Below are positions 8,986 to 18,472 of a DNA stretch of 64,000 nt, piece after piece. Under the pieces are notes generated by a model. It saw only the letters and a list, made by a program, of their open reading frames with translations. It had not been told where the DNA came from and ran no database searches. The translations under genes and the position numbers were made by a program. How positions within the stretch are numbered: position 1 is the first letter of the stretch; every line of letters starts with the position of its first letter. The DNA is from an uncultured Gemmatimonadales bacterium (GTDB lineage Bacteria > Gemmatimonadota > Gemmatimonadetes > JACCXV01 > JAHWKZ01): contig CAMYLR010000011.1 of NCBI GenBank assembly GCA_947259315.1, positions 7,590 through 71,589 of the forward strand, in the 5' to 3' direction.

Positions 8986-10502
8986 GTGCTCGTGCAGCCC
9001 CACCGCTGGTCGTTCTCGGGCTCGATGTCGGCGACCCTGAGTGGCTTGAACGTTGGGTTTCCGAGGGCTACCTGCCGACGCTGGCGTCGATCGTGGAGCG
9101 AGGGATCTCGGCTCGAACTACCGGGCCGGACCTGATTACCGAACACAGCGTGTGGGTTTCTCTGATCAGCGGACTCTCCGTTGGACAGCACGGTTTTTAC
9201 GAGTACAAGCGGCTCAGGTCAGGAACGTACGAGCTCGAGACGGTCACCGGACGTGACATCGCCGCGCCTCCGTTCTGGTCTCACGCGCCAGACAAGCGGG
9301 CGATCGCGATCGACATACCCCACTGTTATCCAGACCCACATGTCAACGGAATCCACATCGCGGAGTGGGCGTCACACCATCCCTACTTCGCGCCATCGGC
9401 GTCGCCGGATGGATCGCTGGAAGAGATCGAGCGCTCCTTTGGTGGCCAGATCCATATCCCCGAAGAGCTGAGCAGCAAGCCGCGAACGGATCGGCGAATC
9501 TACGATCGCGCGTTGGAGCGCATCGAAAAGAAGGGCGCGCTGTGTCGTGATCTCTTGACGCAGGATCGCTTCGATGTCGCGGTCGTCGTGTTCGGCGACA
9601 GCCACCTCGCGAGCCATCAATTCTGGGAGTACCGGCCGGAGCACGGGGGAGAACCCAAGGTCGATCCGCGTAACGAGCTGACCCACGCGATCCGGGACGT
9701 ATACCAGCGGATCGATCACGAGATGGGGGCGATCCTGGATCGCCTTCCGGACGAGACCAGCGTGTGTGTCGTCTCGTCGACCGGCCTGCTGGACCACTTC
9801 CCAACGACGGGCCTGATCGACGCCTTCTGCCGCGAGCTCGGATACCAGTCGTCGCCCAGTGGATCCGGCGGCATGACTCCGATGGGAGTGGTCCGGCGGA
9901 TGGTGCCCCACAGATTGCGCTACGCTTTGAGCCGCTGGTTGCCGGAGGAGACCCAACTGCGGTTAATGAACGAGAAGTTTCAAAGCGGCACCGATTGGAA
10001 CCGGACGACGGCGTTCGCGATACCGTCCTTCTTTACGAGCTTCTTGCGCGTCAATCTTCGGGGGCGGGAACCCCACGGCATCGTCGAGCCTGGCAGTGAG
10101 TACGAGGCTCTTTTGGATCGCCTAGTAGCGGATCTGAGACAGCTGACGCATCCTGGAACGGGCGAACCAGTGGTCGAGGACGTCATTCGGACCGGAGCCG
10201 TGTTCGGCGATGCGTCGATCACCGTACTCCCGGATCTATTCGTCGTATGGCGACCCCACCCGAAATACGTGGATCGTGTCGTGCACCCAAAGGGCGAGCT
10301 GGTGGCATTTCCGCCAGAGATCTTCCGCGGGAGCGATCATTCGCGATCCGGCTACGTGGCACTGGCGGGACCGTCGGTGCAAGCCAGGCCTATAGGCGAT
10401 GTTTCACTGCTTGATTTGGCCCCCACGTTTCTAGCATTGATCGGTGAATCGACCCCGCACGAGATGACAGGTAAACCGCTGCCGGTCCTGGCCCATGCCT
10501 GA
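8982..10502 (+). CDS. alkaline phosphatase superfamily (nucleotide pyrophosphatase/phosphodiesterase-like) protein
   Basis: VVLGLDVGDPEWLERWVSEGYLPTLASIVERG start typical of the family; TTG start overlapping previous TGA. Confidence 0.8.
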   Translation: MSARAAPPLVVLGLDVGDPEWLERWVSEGYLPTLASIVERGISARTTGPDLITEHSVWVSLISGLSVGQHGFYEYKRLRSGTYELETVTGRDIAAPPFWSHAPDKRAIAIDIPHCYPDPHVNGIHIAEWASHHPYFAPSASPDGSLEEIERSFGGQIHIPEELSSKPRTDRRIYDRALERIEKKGALCRDLLTQDRFDVAVVVFGDSHLASHQFWEYRPEHGGEPKVDPRNELTHAIRDVYQRIDHEMGAILDRLPDETSVCVVSSTGLLDHFPTTGLIDAFCRELGYQSSPSGSGGMTPMGVVRRMVPHRLRYALSRWLPEETQLRLMNEKFQSGTDWNRTTAFAIPSFFTSFLRVNLRGREPHGIVEPGSEYEALLDRLVADLRQLTHPGTGEPVVEDVIRTGAVFGDASITVLPDLFVVWRPHPKYVDRVVHPKGELVAFPPEIFRGSDHSRSGYVALAGPSVQARPIGDVSLLDLAPTFLALIGESTPHEMTGKPLPVLAHA

Positions 10503-10530
10503 ACCAAGACGGCCCTGATTTGAGCACCAC

Positions 10531-11613
10531 ATGAGGATCGGCATTGACGGTCGCGAGCTCGCTCCGCAGCGGAGAGGGATCGGGCGCTACATCTTCGAGT
10601 TGTCGCGCGAGCTGGACCGTCATCTACCGGATGCCGAGTTCTACGTCTACAACCGGACGCCGGTGTCATTGCCGATCGAGTCCGATCGATGGATCATGCG
10701 CACGGATTCGTCCCGCCTTGGTCAACGCTTGTCGATGCTCTTGTGGTACAAAACACGTGCGGGACGGCTCTGCCGCGCGGATGATCTAGACGTTTTTTGG
10801 GGCACGAGCGCGTTTTTGCCACGTCTGCCCAGTGAGGTGAAAACTGTACTGACGGTGCACGATCTTTGTCACGTGTTCACACCCGAGACGTTCCATCCAC
10901 TTCATCTAGCGGGCGTTCGGTTGTTCTTCAAACGCGATGTCCAGAACGCTGACGTTGTGTTGGCCGTTTCGGAGAGCACATCCGATCGGCTCCACGATCA
11001 GGTGGGACGCAGGGCGGACGCGATCATCTCGCCAGCTGTCCGGGGGGTGTTTGCGCCGCAGTCGGATCAGACGATCGATACGTGTCGCAGGCACTATCGG
11101 CTGGATAGTCCTTACATTCTGACGGTCGCGGCATGGGAGCCGCGGAAGAACCTCGAGCGGCTGATCCGCGCGTTTGTCGCGATGAAAGAGAGCCGACTGC
11201 TGGCGGAACACACATTGGTTCTCGTCGGCAAGAAAGGCTCCCGGTTCAAGGGAGTGAGCAAGCTTCTCGAGCGTGACGCGGGACGCCACACGCGGCCGCT
11301 TGGCTACGTCGCCGATGAATACCTGCCGGCCCTCTACGCAGGTGCCGACTGTTTCGTTTTGCCGTCGTCTTACGAGGGGTTCGGTGTTCCGCTCTTGGAG
11401 GCGCGCGCTTGCGGTACCCCCGTAGTGGCCTCTGATACGCCTGAGTTGCGGGAAGCCGGTGGCTCCGATGCGATCTACATCGAGCCGACCGAGGAGGGGA
11501 TCCGGCAGGGCATCCTGATGGCGATCTCCGAAGCACCACCCCGGGTGGAGCGGCCCGTGCTGCCGACCTGGGAGGAAGGGGGGCGAGTCTTGTCGCGAAT
11601 TCTATGGCCGTAA
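10531..11613 (+). CDS. glycosyltransferase family 4
   Basis: RIGIDGRELAPQRRGIGRYIFEL...SPYILTVAAWEPRKNLERLIRAF...YEGFGVPLLEARACGTPVVASD. Confidence 0.9.
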   Translation: MRIGIDGRELAPQRRGIGRYIFELSRELDRHLPDAEFYVYNRTPVSLPIESDRWIMRTDSSRLGQRLSMLLWYKTRAGRLCRADDLDVFWGTSAFLPRLPSEVKTVLTVHDLCHVFTPETFHPLHLAGVRLFFKRDVQNADVVLAVSESTSDRLHDQVGRRADAIISPAVRGVFAPQSDQTIDTCRRHYRLDSPYILTVAAWEPRKNLERLIRAFVAMKESRLLAEHTLVLVGKKGSRFKGVSKLLERDAGRHTRPLGYVADEYLPALYAGADCFVLPSSYEGFGVPLLEARACGTPVVASDTPELREAGGSDAIYIEPTEEGIRQGILMAISEAPPRVERPVLPTWEEGGRVLSRILWP

Positions 11614-12440
11614 TCGGGCGCATCGCTGCCATCGCGCTGCTGGCCTACGCGGCGTATGCGGTTCTTTTCTTCCTCCTGCAGCGCCACTTCATGTACCCGG
11701 GTGCGTCGATACCGACCGCTCGGGGTGATTCTGGCCGCGACCTGCCGTTCGTTGAACCGGTTGAGCTCACCACCTCCGTGGGGCAAATCGAGGCGTTGTT
11801 CATCCCTGCCAATAGGCCGGGCACGGCGCAAAACCCAGCCGTCATCTTCACCCACGGCAACGGCGAGCTGATCGGCGTTTGGCCGCGTCCGCTGAACTCG
11901 TTTCGTGAGTTGGGGCTCAGCGTCCTGATCGTCGAGTATCCGGGCTATGGACGTTCGCCGGGCACGCCTTCGCAAAGCACGATCATGGAGACGATGATCG
12001 CGGCCCACGACTGGCTGATCGCGCGTGTGGACATCGACGAGACGCGAATCGTAGCCATGGGGCGCTCTTTGGGTGGTGGACCTGCCTGCGGGCTGGCTGA
12101 GATTCGTCCCGTTGCCGCGCTCATCCTGCAGTCGCCATTCAAGAGTGTTGCCGCGATGGCGGCCGAGCGCTTCTTCCTGCCGGGGTTTCTGGTCCGCGAC
12201 CGCTTTGACAACGAAGGGATTCTGCAATCCTACGACGGCCCCGTGCTCGTATTGCACGGCACCCGCGATCCGGTGGTTCCGTACTCACACGGCGCTGCAC
12301 TCGCGTCGTTAGCCGCTCGAGGCCAGCTCATCTCCCAGGATTGCGCCCACAACGATTGCCCGCCGTCGTGGCCAGAGTTCGTCAGCCAAGTAGAGAGATT
12401 TCTAACCGAGGCGGGGATCTTGACGCCATCGGGCAGCTGA
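11604..12440 (+). CDS. alpha/beta hydrolase (Bem46/YfhR-like)
   Basis: VIFTHGNGELIG...GRSLGGGPA...VLVLHGTRDPVVPYSHG. Confidence 0.85.
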   Translation: MAVIGRIAAIALLAYAAYAVLFFLLQRHFMYPGASIPTARGDSGRDLPFVEPVELTTSVGQIEALFIPANRPGTAQNPAVIFTHGNGELIGVWPRPLNSFRELGLSVLIVEYPGYGRSPGTPSQSTIMETMIAAHDWLIARVDIDETRIVAMGRSLGGGPACGLAEIRPVAALILQSPFKSVAAMAAERFFLPGFLVRDRFDNEGILQSYDGPVLVLHGTRDPVVPYSHGAALASLAARGQLISQDCAHNDCPPSWPEFVSQVERFLTEAGILTPSGS

Positions 12441-12490
12441 TCACACGCGGTGGACGATCACCAGCACACGATTAGGTTGAACCCAATACC

Positions 12491-14061
12491 ATGGCCAGCC
12501 CCCGCGAACTCTCGCACATCTTCAGTCTGACCTCCATTCTGGCGGCGGTCATCGTGTCCGTGTCGTGTGGCACGTCTGCGCCCGCCGCGCAGAGCGGCAG
12601 CTACGCCGACCTGGTGGCTCTCTTCGACGAGTGGCGCGAGTTCGAGAAGCCCGAGTTCGTGGATGGGGTCCCCGATTACAGCGCGACCGCGATGGCCGCG
12701 CAGCACGCCGAGCTCCCCGAGTGGCAAGCCCGGCTCAACGCGCTGGACCCGGAGAGCTGGTCGGTGGCTGAGCAGATCGACTGGCACCTCGTTCGAGCCG
12801 AGATGAACGGGCTCGACTTCGACCATCGGGTACGTCAACCGTGGGCACGGGACCCGGCCTTCTACATCATGATTTTTGCAGCCGAGAGTGACGTGCCGGC
12901 CCACGAAGGGGCGACGATCCACGGCTGGATCGATCTCTGGACCTAAACCTGACCGGGAACGCCCGAGACCTCTGGTCGGCTGGCTTCCGGACCTTCGAAG
13001 AGCAAAGCGCCGACCTCGAGACACTGGGGGAGCGGGTCGCGGGAACGAGCGCGGAGCTCGACACCGCGATCGTTTCAGCACGAGAAGCCACCGATGCGTT
13101 CCGTGAATGGTTACAGCGGGAGGCGCCCTCTAAGACCGGCTCGTCGGGTGTGGGCAAGGAGAACTACACATGGTACATGCGCAACGTCCACCTGGTGCCC
13201 TACTCGTGGGAGGAGCAGGTCACCCTGATGCGACGTGAGCTGGCCCGGGCTCACGCATCGCTTCGGTTGGAAGAACACCGCAACCGTGACCTGCCGGAGC
13301 TCGAGCGTATCGACAGTCCGGAAGAGTACGATGCGCGACTGAACGCTGCCGTCTCCAAGTACATGCAGTTTCTGGAGGAAGAGGAGATTCACTCTGTCGA
13401 GGAGTGGATGGATCCGGCCCTGCGTGCGGTGAGCGGGAGCTACATCCCGGTCGAGCCTGGAGAGCTGCGCCACTTCTTCAACGAGGTCAACTATCGCGAT
13501 CCACTGGTTCTGCGCACCCACATGCACCACTGGATCGAGCTGGCGCGGATGCGAGAGGATCCACACCCGAGCCCGATCCGGCGCGTTCCGTCGCTGTACA
13601 ACATCTTCGACGCCCGCTCCGAGGGGTTGGCGACCGGGGTGGAGGAGATGATGATGCACGCGGGGCTCTACGATGAAGCACCGCGCTCTCGCGAGCTGGT
13701 CTGGATCATGTTGGCTCAGCGGGCGGCCCGTGCGCTAAGCGGGCTGTACCTCCACGGCAACGAGTTCACCATGGAAGAAGCCGTAGAACACGCCATGACG
13801 TGGACCCCTCGCGGTTGGCTCCCGGACGGCAATCTGGTCCGGTTCGAGCAGCACCTTTATCTACGGCAGCCCGGCTACGGTACCAGCTACCTGAGCGGGA
13901 AAATCCAGATCGAGGAACTCCTGGCCGAAGAGGCCCTGCAGCGCGGTGACGACTTCACCGTGAAGGCGTTCTTTGACGACTTCTTTGACGCCGGCGTAAT
14001 CCCGATCGTGCTAACGCGCTGGGAGATGACCGGCGCCCAGGACGACATCCTCTCCCGCTAA
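12491..14061 (+). pseudogene. DUF885 family protein, disrupted by an internal frame break
   Basis: N-terminal fragment 12491-12946 ends IHGWIDLWT*; the C-terminal part continues in another frame from about 12943 (LNLTGNARDLWSAGFRTFEEQSADLE...) through 14061; both parts resemble consecutive DUF885 regions. Confidence 0.7.
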
Positions 14062-14130
14062 CCCGCCCCAAAAACAGGCCATCGATCGTTCCTGCCGTAG
14101 AGGCCGCAGTTTCCGAAATTGTGAGAGGAG

Positions 14131-14436
14131 TTGGTCATGGACTGGAAGAACTACGTGTTGGCGCTTCCGATAGCGCTTTTTCTCCTGTTCCTGGCGTTCA
14201 GCTTCGCCGGTGACACCCCGGAGGTCGTCGCCGAGGAAGAACCGGTCGCCACCGATGGTTATATCCTCGGGCAAGACTGCGACGACGACAGCAGTGACGA
14301 GGAGGGTGACGAGGACGGCGACAGCTCTGAAAAAGAGGGCGACGAAGATAGCGAGAGCGAGGACGAGGACGGCGACGAGGACAGCAGCGACGAAGATTGC
14401 CCAGAAGACGAGGAGGGCGAAGACGACGAAGATTAG
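14131..14436 (+). CDS. small TM-anchored protein with polyacidic D/E/S tail
   Basis: N-terminal hydrophobic YVLALPIALFLLFLAFSFAG then a long Asp/Glu/Ser low-complexity tail; GAGAGGAG upstream of ATG. Confidence 0.6.
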   Translation: MVMDWKNYVLALPIALFLLFLAFSFAGDTPEVVAEEEPVATDGYILGQDCDDDSSDEEGDEDGDSSEKEGDEDSESEDEDGDEDSSDEDCPEDEEGEDDED

Positions 14437-14837
14437 GCTTTCTTGCGGAACACCCCGTCCAGGCTGAACCGGCCACCGCCGCGAGCAGCCAGGTAAAGAA
14501 AAGCGAACGAGAAGAAGGCCGAGGCCTCACCGCGGTTCATGATCGGCCACGGACCCTGGGGGAAGTGTGCTTTGAAGTAGGCGACCGCCATCTCACCCGC
14601 CAGAATGAACGCCACCGGTCGGGTGAACAACCCGACGGCGATCAGAATACCGCCAAAGAACTCGAGCACCCCGGCCAATCCCATCAATGACATGAGCTCG
14701 GCCGTCTGGCCGGGCTCGCGGAACCCGCCGAACCAGCCGAACAGCTTCTGCGCCCCGTGCTGCCAGAACAGAAACCCGACGACGATTCGAAACAGGTTTA
14801 GGGCGATCTGCTCGTACCGTGTGCCGCGTACGGTCAT
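14433..14837 (-). CDS. DoxX family membrane protein
   Basis: RIVVGFLFWQHGAQKLFGWFGG...GVLEFFGGILIAVGLFTRPVAFILAGEMAVAYF; start refined to MTVRGT. Confidence 0.85.
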   Translation of the reverse strand: MTVRGTRYEQIALNLFRIVVGFLFWQHGAQKLFGWFGGFREPGQTAELMSLMGLAGVLEFFGGILIAVGLFTRPVAFILAGEMAVAYFKAHFPQGPWPIMNRGEASAFFSFAFLYLAARGGGRFSLDGVFRKKA

Positions 14838-15179
14838 GGTTGCGCTCTCCCCGATAGATGAAACGGACTTCTGCAACGGCCCAAACATGTGCGTTCTGCG
14901 CGGTGGGCGTCCACCCTCTAAGGGCACCTCTCACCATAACGTTTCGTTCCACCCATTCCGTTTCACCCCCTTGCACCCGGGGGCCAGATTGCAACTCCGA
15001 AGTCTCAATCTGATAGGAAATTCATCTCCATCGCTACGGTAATCCGATACCACCTGCCGTCTATTGTGAAGCGGAGCAACGGATTACGCGCCTGGCTGTC
15101 GAGGCCATCGATACCTGGTGCGACGGTTGCACTCTGAAACGGCGAGTCAGAGTGAGAACCCTGGAGGAGGGTTTAGGTC

Positions 15180-16325
15180 TTGAAGCGATCGATGAGGTTT
15201 GTAACGATGAAAGCGATGAGAAATCAACGCGGCGCGGCGATGCCGTTTGTGGCGCTCACGACGGTGGCGATCCTGGGTATGACCGCGCTCGCGGTCGACT
15301 CCGGGATGCTGTTCACCGCACGCGGCGAAGCCCAGCGGGCAGCTGACGCGGCCGCGCTGGCGGGTGCGGGTTCGCTGATCAGCGCACCTGCGAACGCGAG
15401 TCGAGCGCACGCCACAGCGAAGCTGTACGGCGAGCAGAACCTTGTGCGCGATGAACTAGTGCAGATGACGGACGAAGACATCACAATCGACCTGGCGCAA
15501 GGCCGAGTCACCGCGGTCGTGCGTCGTGAGGCTTCACGCGGGAACGCGGTGACGACGTGGTTCGCCCGCGTGTTCGGCACGACCGAGGTCGATGTCGATG
15601 CACGTGCCGTGGCCGAAGTCCAGGACGCGGGTCGGGCGCGATGCGTCAAGCCGTTCGCGGTCCCTGATCGCTTCAATGACGTCAACGGTAACGGCGAGTT
15701 CGACCCCGAAGACAGTTACGAGCCCCACGTGCACGGCTATGGCTCGAGTTGGCGCAACTCGGGTAGTCCCGGTTCCGACGGGCTGGGTTACTACAACGAC
15801 ATCGGACGAGCGGTGGCCCTTAAAGAGGGTGGTGCCGGGGCTCACCAACCGAGCTGGTACTATCCGTGGGAAATGCCGCAGGCAGGCGGCCCGACAAGCG
15901 GCGCAGCGCGATACCGTTGGAACATCGGCAACTGTAACCCGAACATCATCTCGATCGGCGAGCAGTACCAGGTCGAGACCGGGAACATGCAAGGCCCAAC
16001 GAGACAGGGCACCGAAGAAGCGATGGCGCTCGACGGCAATGCGTTGTGGGACGCCTTCAACAATGAAGTCAGCGGGAGCGGCGAGGGCAACAACTGGGAG
16101 GCGAGCGATCGGATCGTCATCATTCCGGTATTCGACCCATCACGCGAGTTCAACCCAGGCACCCAGCCGATCGAGTTCAGCAACTTTATCGCCGTTTTCA
16201 TCCAGAGTGTCACAGGAAACGGCAACAGCCAGCGCGTCAACGGGTTCATCTTGCCGGCAGTGGGGTTGGGTGGTGGCGGTAGTGGCACCGGCCCCGGGAT
16301 TAAGGTCGTGCGGCTGATCGAGTAA
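15180..16325 (+). CDS. TadG-like / putative Flp pilus-assembly protein (ATG at 15207 also possible)
   Basis: NQRGAAMPFVALTTVAILGMTALAVDSGMLFTARGEAQRAADAAALAGAGSL, typical TadE/G N-terminus. Confidence 0.75.
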   Translation: MKRSMRFVTMKAMRNQRGAAMPFVALTTVAILGMTALAVDSGMLFTARGEAQRAADAAALAGAGSLISAPANASRAHATAKLYGEQNLVRDELVQMTDEDITIDLAQGRVTAVVRREASRGNAVTTWFARVFGTTEVDVDARAVAEVQDAGRARCVKPFAVPDRFNDVNGNGEFDPEDSYEPHVHGYGSSWRNSGSPGSDGLGYYNDIGRAVALKEGGAGAHQPSWYYPWEMPQAGGPTSGAARYRWNIGNCNPNIISIGEQYQVETGNMQGPTRQGTEEAMALDGNALWDAFNNEVSGSGEGNNWEASDRIVIIPVFDPSREFNPGTQPIEFSNFIAVFIQSVTGNGNSQRVNGFILPAVGLGGGGSGTGPGIKVVRLIE

Positions 16326-16373
16326 TGAGATTCGGGTCGTTATCGCGGCCCACAACGTTCCCCCTCCTCCTGA

Positions 16374-16412
16374 GCGCGGTCGCTCGCGCAAAGCGACCGC
16401 GCCCCTCTTTTT
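16374..16412 (+). terminator. Rho-independent terminator
   Basis: GCGCGGTCGCT...AGCGACCGCGC 11-bp stem followed by CTCTTTTT. Confidence 0.8.
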
Positions 16413-16427
16413 GAATAACTGCCGCGG

Positions 16428-17630
16428 CTAGGGTGAGCAGCGATAGACCGAGATCGGTTCGCTGAAACCGCGGATTCTTGTCTGGGGCAGAAGCTCGGCC
16501 CCCGTTGAGGCTTCGATCAGTTGATGGGTCGATTCGGTGAGCAGGATCGGACCGCCGATTTCCCGGGTGAGCTCTTCGATGTGGGCGGCCACGTTGACGG
16601 TATTGCCGATCGCTGTGTATTCGCGACGTTGATCTGTGCCTACAGTTCCCAGTGTGGCCGGTCCGGTATGGATCCCGATGCCGATTTTGAGGGTCGGTTC
16701 GTGCCTCGTTGCTCGATGCTCGTTGAGTTCATCCAATGCCTTACACATCGACAACGCGCAGTGCAAGGCGCGGGAGGCGTGATCGGGCTGATTTCGCGGG
16801 GCGTTGAAGTAGGCCAGGATGCCGTCACCGATGAACTTGTCGAGCGTGCCTCCATTGTCAAAGATCTGACCGACCATCGCACCCTGGTACTCCTTGAGCA
16901 GGTCGACGACCTGCTCTGGGGACATATCCTTGGTCAGTCCGGTAAAGCCGCGGATGTCGCAAAACAGAACCGTAATAGTACGGGTGTCGGTGGAGTCCTC
17001 GTCACCGCGCTCCTCGACCCATCCGGCTACGTCCGGACTGAAGTAGCGGCGCAGCCGCTCGCGCCGAGTTTGCTGGAGCGCGGTGATCCGCAACAGATCG
17101 CGCAGCCGGCCGATCACGTACATCGCGACCAACCCAAAAGCGATGATGTCGAGTGAAAGAAAGATTCGGAAGTCTGCTCGTGTCTCCGACAAACCGGCGA
17201 AAACATTCGTCAGAATCAACCCGACCACGGTCGTCAACGCTACGTGCCAGCGCTTGAGAGTGATCACGGCGAACAGAATCATGAGCAGGTAAATGATGGC
17301 CAACCCAGGAGCGGAAACGATGATGTTTTCGGGATCGCGAACGGAAAGAGTGCGGACAAAGACCAGGAACATCGCCGGCATGTCGAGAATCGGTATCGCC
17401 AGACTCGATGCCATGAGGAGTCGGTCCGAGTTTCGCGCCATTGTGCCGTCATGCCATACGTAGAGCCCAAGGCCGAAGACCATGAGCATCTCGGTGGCGA
17501 AGAAACCACGTACGATGGTGGCCCGCAGCATCGTCCCGCGGCGCGCGTTCTTGAGTCGTTCGGCGTACAGGACTTTGCGATACGTGGCGTCAGGGCGGGA
17601 TTCGGTAGCTGATGGGGCGTCTGAGGGCAT
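16428..17630 (-). CDS. membrane-anchored adenylate/guanylate cyclase (class III)
   Basis: ITVLFCDIRGFTGLTKDMSPEQVVDLLKEYQ...KFIGDGILAYFNAP...IGIHTGPATLGTVGTDQRREYTAIGNTVNVAAH with N-terminal TM segments. Confidence 0.9.
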   Translation of the reverse strand: MPSDAPSATESRPDATYRKVLYAERLKNARRGTMLRATIVRGFFATEMLMVFGLGLYVWHDGTMARNSDRLLMASSLAIPILDMPAMFLVFVRTLSVRDPENIIVSAPGLAIIYLLMILFAVITLKRWHVALTTVVGLILTNVFAGLSETRADFRIFLSLDIIAFGLVAMYVIGRLRDLLRITALQQTRRERLRRYFSPDVAGWVEERGDEDSTDTRTITVLFCDIRGFTGLTKDMSPEQVVDLLKEYQGAMVGQIFDNGGTLDKFIGDGILAYFNAPRNQPDHASRALHCALSMCKALDELNEHRATRHEPTLKIGIGIHTGPATLGTVGTDQRREYTAIGNTVNVAAHIEELTREIGGPILLTESTHQLIEASTGAELLPQTRIRGFSEPISVYRCSP

Positions 17631-17813
17631 GGATCTCAGTGTCGCTCATCGCCTGCGAAGACGCCACAAGACCCGGTCGTGGTTCGTTCCTTACTTAGAA
17701 CCAATGCCGAGGAGGAGACGGCCTTTTGCGACTTCGACCAGAGAATCGACATGTTGTAGTATTGCGGTGTTTGTCACTCCTCAGCACGACATCATCATCG
17801 ATGAGGAGCTCGA

Positions 17814-18470
17814 GTGGGCCGAGCGGGTAACCACTTGAAGTCCAAGCCATTGCACTCGACGGTGTGGCGGATCGTCCTGGTGTTTGGGTTGATCATGGGC
17901 GTGACGTACCCGATCAACGCTCAGGAGGCCACCGAGTCGCCATCCCATGGCGCCGGCGTCCTCGCTCCTGCTGACAATGACACGCAGATCATTCCCGAAG
18001 TCGACATTCAGGCGCGCTTCGACTCGTTTCAACGCGACTTCGCCAAGGACTTTGGGGTCAAGCTCCGAAAAGACCGCCGGAGCAGCAGTGACGACGCGGT
18101 CGTCAAGGCCAAGAAAGATTTCGCCAAGCGGTTCGAGGGGAGCGGGTTGTATCGTTGGTACCAACGGGCCGAAGGCGTTTACAACCGGTTCGAGGGTCTC
18201 TACAACCGGCTTGAGCACTCAACCCGTTGGGCCACCGGTGGTCTCGATATCGACACCGATATGGAAGCCGCATTGGATGGCAGACTCGGGCTGACCGTCC
18301 AACGTGAGGTCAAAGGGTTCAATGTCGGTGTCGACGTCGACGACGCGATGGCCGGCAGGCTGGGCCTCAGTGTGGGTGGGACGCTGAAGGGCTACCGAAT
18401 CAGCTTCGACGTCAGCGATCTCGTCGAGGTCGGCAAGGTCGGCTTCCGGCTCAAGCGCATGGTGCCCTAA
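17814..18470 (+). CDS. hypothetical secreted protein with degenerate internal repeats
   Basis: signal-like N-terminus; two related C-terminal units (GRLGLTVQREVKGFNVGVDVDD / GRLGLSVGGTLKGYRISFDVSD). Confidence 0.55.
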   Translation: MGRAGNHLKSKPLHSTVWRIVLVFGLIMGVTYPINAQEATESPSHGAGVLAPADNDTQIIPEVDIQARFDSFQRDFAKDFGVKLRKDRRSSSDDAVVKAKKDFAKRFEGSGLYRWYQRAEGVYNRFEGLYNRLEHSTRWATGGLDIDTDMEAALDGRLGLTVQREVKGFNVGVDVDDAMAGRLGLSVGGTLKGYRISFDVSDLVEVGKVGFRLKRMVP

Positions 18471-18472
18471 GC

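Noticed and set aside
12930-12960. Programmed ribosomal frameshift in the DUF885 gene
   Set aside because: No slippery heptamer or homopolymer at the junction, and protein sequence appears to be missing rather than merely shifted; a deletion or assembly error is simpler.
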